From Halomonas sp. NO4 (GTDB taxonomy: Bacteria > Pseudomonadota > Gammaproteobacteria > Pseudomonadales > Halomonadaceae): a DNA stretch of 64,000 bases. Shown one piece after another: positions 57,613 through 64,000 of the stretch. The translations under genes were made by a program, and so were the position numbers. Within the stretch, counting starts at the first letter, position 1; each line of letters opens with the position of its first letter. The stretch lies in the NCBI RefSeq assembly GCF_010994375.1, contig NZ_WHMA01000010.1, positions 1-64,000 on the forward strand, in the 5' to 3' direction. The notes below the pieces were generated by a model. It was not told the DNA's origin and searched no databases. It saw only the letters and a program-made list of their open reading frames with translations.

Positions 57613-58794
57613 TCAGCCCGGCGTCAAATGCCTGACGGCAAGCTCCACCCCGCGCAGCTCGGCGAGCCCCTTGAGGCGCCCGTAGAGCGGATAGCCCGGG
57701 GCCGTGCGGCGCTGCTGGTCGTCGAGCAGATGGTGGCCGTGATCGGGGCGCAGCGGCAGGCGCGGGCCGCCCTCGTTCTCGCGACGCCGCTCCTCGGCGA
57801 CCAGCGCGGCGATCACCGCCACCATGTCCACGTCGCCGGCGAGGTGCGCCGCCTCATGGAAGGTGCGCGGGTCAGCCGCCTCGCGCTTCGTCGAACGCAG
57901 GTGGGCGAAGTAGACCCTGGGGCCAAAGCGCCGCGCCATGGCGGCCAGGTCGATGTCGGCACGCACGCCGTAGGAACCGGTGCACAGGGTCAGGCCGTTG
58001 GCGGGGCTGGGCACCGCATCGAGCAGCCACTGGGCGTCGTCGGGGGTGGAAACCACCCGCGGTAGCCCCAGCAGCGGGCGCGGCGGGTCGTCGGGGTGAA
58101 TCGCCAGGCGGATGCCCACTTCCTCGGCCACCGGCACCACTGCCTCGAGGAAATGGCGCAGGTTCTCGCGCAGCCGCGCGGCGTCGATGCCGTCATAGGC
58201 GGCCAGGGCCTCGCGGAACTGCGCCAGGGTGTAGTGCTCCTCCGCCCCCGGCAGGCCGGCGATCAGGGTATCGACCAGGGCGTCGCGGCCGGCCGCATCG
58301 AGGCTATCGAGGTAGGCCCGGGCCGCGGTCTGCTCGGCCTCGCTGTACTCGGCCGCCGCCCCGGGCCGGGCGAGCAGATAGAGGTCGAAGGCGGCGAAGG
58401 CGGTCTGGTCGAAGCGCAGCGCCAGGCCGCCCTCCGGCAGGCGCCAGGCCAGGTCGGTGCGGGTCCAGTCGAGCACCGGCATGAAGTTGTAGCAGACGGT
58501 GTCGATGCCGCAGGCGGCCAGGTTGCGCAGCGTCTCGGCGTAGGTGGCGATCAGGCCGTCGCGCTCGGGGCGACCCTGCTTGACCGCCTCGGGCACCGGC
58601 ACGCTCTCCACCACCGACCAGGACAGGCCGGCCGCCTCGATCAGCGCCTTGCGCTCGGCGATGGCGGCCACCGACCAGGCCCGGTCGTTGGGCACCTCGT
58701 GCAGCGCGGTGACGATCCCGGCCGCGCCGGTCTGGCGGATCTCGTCGAGACGGATGGGGTCGGCGGGGCCGAACCAGCGCCAGGTGTGTTCCAT
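57613..58794 (-). CDS. uxuA: D-mannonate dehydratase
   Basis: This 393-residue TIM-barrel enzyme dehydrates D-mannonate to 2-keto-3-deoxygluconate, the step before KDG kinase in hexuronate catabolism. Typical UxuA stretches are [20 protein letters not shown] at the N-terminus, [15 protein letters not shown] near residue 103, the metal-site [25 protein letters not shown] and HLRSTKRE. The C-terminal [10 protein letters not shown] follows. Its length is normal. It follows uxuB by 15 bases as the last gene of the run, and no gene for the hexuronate isomerase UxaC is seen in the window. Confidence 0.95.
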   Translation of the reverse strand: MEHTWRWFGPADPIRLDEIRQTGAAGIVTALHEVPNDRAWSVAAIAERKALIEAAGLSWSVVESVPVPEAVKQGRPERDGLIATYAETLRNLAACGIDTVCYNFMPVLDWTRTDLAWRLPEGGLALRFDQTAFAAFDLYLLARPGAAAEYSEAEQTAARAYLDSLDAAGRDALVDTLIAGLPGAEEHYTLAQFREALAAYDGIDAARLRENLRHFLEAVVPVAEEVGIRLAIHPDDPPRPLLGLPRVVSTPDDAQWLLDAVPSPANGLTLCTGSYGVRADIDLAAMARRFGPRVYFAHLRSTKREAADPRTFHEAAHLAGDVDMVAVIAALVAEERRRENEGGPRLPLRPDHGHHLLDDQQRRTAPGYPLYGRLKGLAELRGVELAVRHLTPG

Positions 58795-58809
58795 GGGTAG
58801 GCTCCTCTG

Positions 58810-60300
58810 TCAGGCTCGCACCAGCGCCGCCAGGGCGGCGTCGAGCCCCTGGTCGGCCAGGGTACGGTAGGCGGCGGTCACCGCATCGGCGAAGCCCGGA
58901 GCCGCCGCCAACGCCGGCGGCACGATATCGTCCATGCCCAGGAAGGCGGCGACCAGCGCCGGCACATCGCCGCCGTGCCGCTCGTGCAGCTCGGCGAAGC
59001 GCCACGCCAGGGGGTCGTCCACCGTATAGGCCTGGCCCTGGCGGTCGCGGCCGGCGGTGTAGCGAATCCAGGCCGCCGTGCCCAGGGCCACGCAGGGCGC
59101 GGCCTCGCCCAGCCGGTAGCAGTGCCGGGCCCCCTCGAACCAGCGCTGCGGCAGCTTCTGGCTGCCGTCCATGGCGATCTGGTGCAAGCGGTGCTGCAGG
59201 CTGTCGTTGGCGAAGCGTGACAGCAGCGACTCGGCGTAGGCAGCGAGGTCGGTGCCCTCGGGCATGGCCAGCGTCGGCGCCGCCTCCTCCAGCATGTAGC
59301 GGTGCAGCAGGGCGCGCAGGTCGGGATGGCGCACGGCATCGACCACCGTGGCGATGCCCTCCGGCGCCCCCAGGTAGGCGAGCAGCGAGTGGCTGCCGTT
59401 GAGCAGGCGCAGCTTCATGGTCTCGAAGGGCGCCACGTCGGCGACCGTCTCCACGCCGACCGCCTCCCAGTCGGGGCGCCCCTGGGGAAAGTTGTCCTCC
59501 ACCACCCACTGGGCGAAGGTCTCGCACACCACGGCGTTGGGGTCGTCGACGTCGAGCTCGGCCAGCCGCGCGAAATCCGCCTCGGTCATCGCCGGCACGA
59601 TGCGGTCGACCATGCTGCACGGGAAGGCCACGGCGCGAGCGATCCAGTCGGCGAGCGATGCATCGCGGTGCATGGCCAGCTGCACCACCGCGGCGCGGGT
59701 GCGCTTGCCGTTGTTGGGCATGTTGTCGCAGGAGAGCACCGTGAAGGGCGCCAAGCCGAGGGCGCGACGCCGCGCCAGCGCCTCGACCAGCAGGCCCGGC
59801 GCGGTGCACGGCGCCTGGGGGGTGGCGATGTCCGCGGCGATCATCGGGTCCTCGCTGAGCAGCGAGCCGGTGGCCGGGTTGAGAAAATAGCCCTTCTCGG
59901 TGACGGTGAGGGTTACCAGGCGCACGTCCCCCGAGGTCAGCCGCGCGAGCAGCGCCTCGCGGTCGCGCCCCCAGCGCCCCTCGCCGTCGCCGCCGGCACT
60001 CTTGTCTTGCCCCGTGAAGTGCGTCTCCTCGATCACGCCGATCTCGCGCAGGGTCAGGTGCTCACGGTCGCGATACTCGGCCACGTGGTAACGATGGCCG
60101 GCCTCGCGCAAGGCGTCGACCAGCGCGACGCCGCCGCGCAGGTTGGCCGCGCTCACCCCCCAGACGCTGTCGCCGCTGTGCTGGCGATAGCGCTCCAGGT
60201 AGACCGCCTGGTGGGCACGATGGAAGGCGCCCAGGCCCAGGTGGACGATGCCGATGCGGCCGCTGGCCGGCGCGGCCGGCACGCGTTGGACTTCACTCAT
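58810..60300 (-). CDS. uxuB: Fructuronate reductase / mannitol dehydrogenase family
   Basis: This 496-residue polyol-specific long-chain dehydrogenase has an N-terminal Rossmann motif IVHLGLGAFHRAHQAVYLE and VTEKGYFLNP. The invariant SCDNMPNNG and catalytic K-x5-N-x2-H in KLRLLNGSHSLLAYLG (near residue 300) follow. In a run with uxuA it most likely reduces fructuronate to mannonate (UxuB). Mannitol 2-dehydrogenase is the alternative within this family, but the uxuA neighbour and the TRAP transporter favour hexuronate use. The ATG at 60300 has GAGGAGTC upstream. Confidence 0.9.
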   Translation of the reverse strand: MSEVQRVPAAPASGRIGIVHLGLGAFHRAHQAVYLERYRQHSGDSVWGVSAANLRGGVALVDALREAGHRYHVAEYRDREHLTLREIGVIEETHFTGQDKSAGGDGEGRWGRDREALLARLTSGDVRLVTLTVTEKGYFLNPATGSLLSEDPMIAADIATPQAPCTAPGLLVEALARRRALGLAPFTVLSCDNMPNNGKRTRAAVVQLAMHRDASLADWIARAVAFPCSMVDRIVPAMTEADFARLAELDVDDPNAVVCETFAQWVVEDNFPQGRPDWEAVGVETVADVAPFETMKLRLLNGSHSLLAYLGAPEGIATVVDAVRHPDLRALLHRYMLEEAAPTLAMPEGTDLAAYAESLLSRFANDSLQHRLHQIAMDGSQKLPQRWFEGARHCYRLGEAAPCVALGTAAWIRYTAGRDRQGQAYTVDDPLAWRFAELHERHGGDVPALVAAFLGMDDIVPPALAAAPGFADAVTAAYRTLADQGLDAALAALVRA

Positions 60301-60343
60301 TGCAGACTCCTCGATCTTGTCTCACGGCGGGCCGCGCCACGCC

Positions 60344-61624
60344 TCACTGCCCCATGATCAGGTTAGGCAACCACAGCGAGATCGCCGGCACGTAGGCCAC
60401 CAGCAGCAGCACGACGAGGTTGCACGCCAGGAAGGGCAGGATGGCGCGCGCCACGGTGAGCATGGGCAGCTTGCCGATGCCCGACACCACGAACAGGCAG
60501 ACCCCGACCGGCGGCGTGGTAAGACCGATCATCAGGTTGAGCACCGCCATCACCGCGAAGTGCACCGGGTCCATGCCCACTCCGGTGGCCACCCCGAGCA
60601 GCGCCGGGAAAAGAATGATCAGCGCGGCGATGGTCTCCATGAAGGTGCCCACGAACAACAGGATCAGGTTGAGGATCAGGATCACCACGATGGGGTTGTC
60701 GCTGATCGCCAGGATGAGGTCGGCCACCATCTGCGGGATCTGCTGGCTGGTGAGAATCCAGCCGAACAGGTTGGCCAGGCCCACCAGCAGCAGCAGCGCC
60801 GAGGAGGTGAGCACCGTGTCGCTGAGGATCGCCGGCAGCTTGCGCCAGGTGAGCCCCTTGTAGACGTACATGCCGACCACCAGGGCGTAGAGACTGGCCA
60901 CGATGGACGCCTCGGTGGGCGTGAAGAAACCCCCGATGATCCCGTAGAGGATGATGCCCGTCATCAGCAGGGCCCAGAAGGCGGTGCGCCCCTCGCGCAG
61001 CAGCTGGCGCAGCGGCACCCGCGCCTCCTTGGGGTAGCCGCGACGCACCGCCAGCAGATAGACGGTGACCATCATCGCCACGCCGAGCAGCAGCCCCGGC
61101 ACGGCGCCGGCCAGGAACATGCGCCCCACCGAGACCCCGGTCAGCGAGCCGGCAATGATCATCGGCACGCTGGGCGGGATGATCGGCCCGATGGTCGAGG
61201 AGGCGGCGGTGACGGCCGCGGCGAACGGCTTGTCGTAACCCGACTTGGCCATGCCCGGGATCATCACCGAGCCGATGCTCGCCGCATCCGCCACCGCCGT
61301 GCCCGAGATGCCGCCGAAGATCATCGAACCGCCCACGTTGGCCAGTCCCAGACCGCCGCGGATATGGCCCATGAGCGCGTTGCAGAAGCGCACGATGTAC
61401 TGGGTGATATTGCCCACGTTCATCAGGTTGCCGGCGAGCACGAAGCCGGGAATGCACAGCAGCACGAAGGTGTCGATGCCGGCGTACATGCGCTGGGGCA
61501 CGATGGTCAGGGAGATGCCCTCGAGCAGCAGGTAGACGAGCGAGGCGATACCCAGCGAAAAGGCGATGGGAATCCCGAGGAGCAGCAGCACCAGAAAGGT
61601 CACGAACAGCAGGGTCACTTCCAT
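60344..61624 (-). CDS. dctM: TRAP large permease subunit DctM (hexuronate operon)
   Basis: This 426-residue 12-helix subunit opens LLFVTFLVLLLLGIPIAFSL and carries FGGISGTAVADAASIGSVMIPG, STIGPIIPPSVPMIIAGSL and GTFMETIAALIILFPALLG with the late GLTTPPVGVCLFV. It is clearly different from the DctM at 42.5 kb, in line with a different substrate. It starts inside dctQ (10-base overlap, GAGGAAGC upstream) and lies 43 bases from uxuB. It likely imports a hexuronate or mannonate. Confidence 0.93.
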   Translation of the reverse strand: MEVTLLFVTFLVLLLLGIPIAFSLGIASLVYLLLEGISLTIVPQRMYAGIDTFVLLCIPGFVLAGNLMNVGNITQYIVRFCNALMGHIRGGLGLANVGGSMIFGGISGTAVADAASIGSVMIPGMAKSGYDKPFAAAVTAASSTIGPIIPPSVPMIIAGSLTGVSVGRMFLAGAVPGLLLGVAMMVTVYLLAVRRGYPKEARVPLRQLLREGRTAFWALLMTGIILYGIIGGFFTPTEASIVASLYALVVGMYVYKGLTWRKLPAILSDTVLTSSALLLLVGLANLFGWILTSQQIPQMVADLILAISDNPIVVILILNLILLFVGTFMETIAALIILFPALLGVATGVGMDPVHFAVMAVLNLMIGLTTPPVGVCLFVVSGIGKLPMLTVARAILPFLACNLVVLLLVAYVPAISLWLPNLIMGQ

Positions 61625-62214
61625 GACGGAGCTTCCTCCTCGGGATCGATGGGCCCGCGCACCAGGGCTACCAGCCCCTCGACGACACCGATGACGCTGT
61701 AGACGAGCACCAGGGCGAACAGTACCACGGTGGAAAAGAAGATATAGAGCATGGGCACCTTGAGGGTCGGCGAGGTCTGCCAGGCCCCGTTTTCGGCGTA
61801 CGCCCAGGCGTAGGGCAGCACGATAAGGGCGAACGCCCCGACCACCAGGCACACCAGCACTTGGTAGAGGGCGCGGCCGCGCGGGCCCAGCCAGTGCTGG
61901 AAGAGTTCCACGCTGACGTGGCGGTGACGATGGATCACCGCACCGGAGGAGAGCGCCACCATGTAGATGAACAGATAACGCGACAACTCTTCGGTCCAGG
62001 CCGGGGAGAAGGGCAGGAAGAGCCGCCCGGCGATCTGCAGCATCACCGTGGCGGCGATACCCAGCAGGGCCAGCGTGGCCAGGGCGGTGAAGAGGCGGTC
62101 GGACCAGCCGATCAGCCACCCCACCCGGCCTGGCAGCTTGGGCACCTTCGACAGGGCATCCAGGTCGTCGACGACCCGACGCTCGTCCACCGCGCCCTGT
62201 TCACGAGTCGACAT
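61615..62214 (-). CDS. dctQ: TRAP small permease subunit DctQ (hexuronate operon)
   Basis: This 199-residue protein has a hydrophilic N-terminus of about 35 residues and then four helices. The DctQ signature lies in FSPAWTEELSRYLFIYMVAL (W-T-E-E-x-S-R-Y), and the C-terminus is acidic (DPEEEAPSWK). It partners the following DctM. Its gene follows dctP by 75 bases that include a stem-loop and a GCGGC-TG-GCCGC hairpin just before GTGAGG and the start codon, which could tune its translation. Confidence 0.9.
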   Translation of the reverse strand: MSTREQGAVDERRVVDDLDALSKVPKLPGRVGWLIGWSDRLFTALATLALLGIAATVMLQIAGRLFLPFSPAWTEELSRYLFIYMVALSSGAVIHRHRHVSVELFQHWLGPRGRALYQVLVCLVVGAFALIVLPYAWAYAENGAWQTSPTLKVPMLYIFFSTVVLFALVLVYSVIGVVEGLVALVRGPIDPEEEAPSWK

Positions 62215-62256
62215 AGGGGTACCTCACTGCGGCGGCCAGCCGCGGGTTGAACAGGC

Positions 62257-62281
62257 CTCGGGCGAGCCATGCCCGCCCGAG
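62257..62281 (-). other. Stem-loop downstream of dctP (hexuronate operon)
   Basis: The 8-bp perfect arms CTCGGGCG / CGCCCGAG with a 9-base loop start eight bases after the dctP stop on the minus strand. It is the fourth receptor-downstream hairpin in this window. Confidence 0.55.
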
Positions 62282-62289
62282 ACGAAGGC

Positions 62290-63258
62290 TCACAGGTCCT
62301 GGATGGCGTCGAGCAGCTCACGCTGCTCCTCGTTGAGGGATTCACGCACGGCGGGAAGCGCCTGCTCGGCGAACGCCTCGCTGTCGACCTCGACGAATTC
62401 CATGCCCTGCTCGGCGAGAGCGTCTCGCAGGCGCTGCTCGTCTTCGGCGAAGAGCTCGGCCTCATGGGCCTGCATGGTCTCGGCGGCGTCGAAGATCACC
62501 TGCTGCAGCTCTTCGGGCATCGCCTCGAGCTGGTTCTTGCCGATGACCACGTAGATCCAGCTGCGCACGTGGCCGGTGAGGTTCACGTAATCCTGCACCT
62601 CGTAGAAGCTGGCGCTCTCGATCAGGCTCAGCGGGTTCTCCTGGCCCTCGATGGTGTTCTGCTGCAGGGCGGTGAACACCTCGCTGAAGGCCATGGGGGT
62701 GGGCCGCGCGCCCAGCGCCTCCCAGGTATCCACGAACAGCGGCACGTTGGGCACGCGCAGGCGCAGGCCGTCGAGGTCGTCGGGATGCTCGATCGGCCGG
62801 TTGGAAGTCAGGTGGCGCGGACCGCGCTCGAACCAGGCCAGCGGGACCAGGTTCGCGCTCTGGGTGATCTGCGTCTCGATCTCCTCGCCGATCTCGCCGT
62901 TCACCGCATCGTGCAGGTGCTCGGAGTCGCGGAAGGCGTAGGGCACCGCCATCATCGCCGCCTTGGGCGCCCAGTTCTGCAGGCTCTCGCCGGTGATGGT
63001 CATGTCGGCGGTGCCCAGCTGGATGCTGTTGATCACGTCCATCTCGGCGCCGAGCTGCTCATTGGGGAAGATTTCCACGGCAATGCGCCCGTCGGAGTTG
63101 GCCTCGACCTCCTCCTTGAACTTCTCGGCGGCCAGGTGCCAGATGTTCTCCGTGTTGGCGAGGTGGCCGAACTGCAGGGTGTAGTCGGCGGCCAGCAGCG
63201 ACTGGCTGCCGAACAGGGTGGCCCCGAGGGCGGTCGCGGTGATGAGCTGCTTGAGCAT
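62290..63258 (-). CDS. dctP: TRAP solute-binding protein DctP (hexuronate operon)
   Basis: This 322-residue receptor has a signal peptide (ITATALGATLFGSQSLLAA, cleavage AA-DY). The DctP family start is YTLQFGHLANTENIWHLAAE. The carboxylate-binding Arg lies in LDGLRLRVPNVPLFVDTWEAL near residue 155, and FTALQQNTIEGQENPL follows. The YTLQFGH...NIWH opening and the uxuBA neighbours favour a sugar-acid ligand such as glucuronate, galacturonate or mannonate. The ATG has CAGGAGTTTCAGCC upstream. A CA-rich leader (CAACAATCCACAACAAG) precedes it and resembles that of the sugar operon. Confidence 0.92.
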   Translation of the reverse strand: MLKQLITATALGATLFGSQSLLAADYTLQFGHLANTENIWHLAAEKFKEEVEANSDGRIAVEIFPNEQLGAEMDVINSIQLGTADMTITGESLQNWAPKAAMMAVPYAFRDSEHLHDAVNGEIGEEIETQITQSANLVPLAWFERGPRHLTSNRPIEHPDDLDGLRLRVPNVPLFVDTWEALGARPTPMAFSEVFTALQQNTIEGQENPLSLIESASFYEVQDYVNLTGHVRSWIYVVIGKNQLEAMPEELQQVIFDAAETMQAHEAELFAEDEQRLRDALAEQGMEFVEVDSEAFAEQALPAVRESLNEEQRELLDAIQDL

Positions 63259-63313
63259 GGCTGAAACTCCTGACTGACTTGTTGTGGATTGTTGCACTTG
63301 GCGTGGCGGGCGC

Positions 63314-64000
63314 TCAGCTGCCGAGCTGGATCAGTACCTTGCGCGCCCGTTCCGGGTGGTGGTCGAGCATGTCGATGGCGCCGGGCATCTCGTCGAGCGG
63401 CAGCCGGTGGCTGACCAGCGCCAGCGGGTCGAGGCGACCCGACGCCATCAGCGCGAGCACCTCCGGAAACTTGCGGTTGTTGAGCCGCGAGCCGACCAGG
63501 GTCAGCTCCTTCTTGATCACTTCCAGCTGGATCAGGTCGCTGGGCGTGGGGTTGAAACCGAGCAGGCCGATGCGTCCGGCGGGGGAGGCGAGGCGCAGCA
63601 TCTGCGGCAGCAGCGCCGGCACGCAGGCGGCATCGGCGATGAGCGGCACGCCCTCGCCCCCGGTGAGCTCGGCCATGACCGCCTCGAGGTCTTCCTGCTG
63701 ACCGTTGACGGTGCGCGTGGCGCCGAGCTCGCGGGCGGTGTCCAGACGGGCCTCGATCACGTCGGTGACGGTGACGTCCTCGATACCCAGGGCGCGCGCC
63801 ACCTGCAGGATCGTCAGGCCGATCACCCCGGCACCGAAGATGAGCAGGCGGTCGCCGGTATGGGGCTGCATGCGATCGAGCACGTTGGCGGCGATGGTGT
63901 AGGGCTCGACGAGGGCCGCGGCATCCAGGCTCAGCCCCGCGGGCAGGCGGTGCACGTTCCCCGCCGGCACCGCGACATGCTCCTCGAAGCCGCCGTTGCG
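63314..64000 (-). CDS. rspB: Zinc-type alcohol dehydrogenase, RspB-like (partial)
   Basis: The right edge cuts this gene, so only about the C-terminal two-thirds is visible: residues reading GGFEEHVAVPAGNVHRLP, the Rossmann motif LLIFGAGVIGLTILQVARAL, DAACVPALLPQML and KKELTLVGSRLNNRKFPEVL. The stretches are close to E. coli RspB as I recall it. Zinc-site residues lie off the window. RspB partners a mannonate dehydratase relative (RspA) in E. coli, which fits its place beside uxuAB. It may oxidise or reduce a sugar acid such as L-gulonate or mannonate, unproven here. It is upstream of dctP, 55 bases away, on the same strand. Confidence 0.8.
   Translation of the reverse strand, partial: RNGGFEEHVAVPAGNVHRLPAGLSLDAAALVEPYTIAANVLDRMQPHTGDRLLIFGAGVIGLTILQVARALGIEDVTVTDVIEARLDTARELGATRTVNGQQEDLEAVMAELTGGEGVPLIADAACVPALLPQMLRLASPAGRIGLLGFNPTPSDLIQLEVIKKELTLVGSRLNNRKFPEVLALMASGRLDPLALVSHRLPLDEMPGAIDMLDHHPERARKVLIQLGS

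Noticed and set aside
60248..61702. Antisense open frame of 484 residues opposite dctM
   Set aside because: Composition dominated by His/Asp/Gln from the complement of hydrophobic codons; no motif and no start signal.

Overview
The window looks like chromosome from a high-GC, probably halophilic gammaproteobacterium of the Halomonadaceae (Halomonas-like). The basis is dense high-GC coding sequence, acidic secreted binding proteins, several TRAP transporters, and gammaproteobacterial family members and gene orders (yheV, prlC, ligB, metK-tkt, epd-pgk-fba). This placement comes from recognised families, not from a database search. I see no rRNA, tRNA, CRISPR array, insertion sequence or prophage. 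Layout: (1) 149-6948 is a lactate block, lutABC plus a FAD/Fe-S D-lactate dehydrogenase on the minus strand, divergent from an LldR-type GntR regulator, with two matching palindromes between them. (2) 6956-10253 is a DctB/DctD two-component pair of the sigma54-activator type. (3) 10229-15407 holds housekeeping genes: a YdjM-like membrane protein, gamma-carbonic anhydrase, an NSS transporter with an apparent C-terminal frameshift, oligopeptidase A with a heat-shock-like promoter, and YheV. (4) 15447-19026 is a TAXI-TRAP transporter behind a good sigma54 promoter, a plausible target of the DctD 5 kb away. (5) 19109-26454 contains metF, ahcY and metK of the methionine/SAM cycle, with an AEC transporter, two small envelope proteins and LigB between them. 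(6) 26768-34595 is the tkt ... epd-pgk-fba central-carbon block, interrupted by a minus-strand insert carrying a class I aldolase and two small heat-shock proteins, the latter with a sigma32-type promoter. (7) 34741-36422 encodes a secreted COG4315-type protein and a cation-exchanger-like membrane protein. From 36.4 kb to the right edge most genes serve sugar and sugar-acid catabolism. A plus-strand run (36494-45269) encodes a LacI regulator, 2-keto-3-deoxygluconate kinase, a 2-ketoacid reductase, a second LacI regulator, a DctPQM TRAP transporter, a YieH-like phosphatase and a KduD-like dehydrogenase. It meets, almost without a gap, an eight-gene minus-strand operon (53722-45279): XylB-like aldose dehydrogenase, ribose-type ABC transporter, TIM-barrel isomerase, Gfo/Idh/MocA oxidoreductase, aldose epimerase and SMP-30 lactonase, divergent from a ROK regulator. 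After a lower-GC insert with a K+ channel and a small membrane protein, the minus strand carries rspB-like, dctPQM, uxuB and uxuA, a hexuronate/mannonate operon cut by the window edge. Most of these routes (hexuronate via UxuAB; 2-ketogluconate or 5-keto-deoxygluconate via reductase/KduD) converge on KDG, phosphorylated by the KDG kinase. The oxidative aldose route has no visible sugar-acid dehydratase or aldolase in the window. Recurrent regulatory structure: a stem-loop lies just downstream of each of the four solute-binding-protein genes, palindromic operator candidates sit before the GntR and both LacI genes and between the SDR and ROK genes, and an AAnAAnAA (Crc/Hfq-type) motif sits at the dctP ribosome-binding site at 40.75 kb. 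No wholly unprecedented system is evident. The strongest leads are the DctBD/sigma54/TAXI link, the Gfo-Idh plus TIM-barrel sugar operon, and the K+ channel island.
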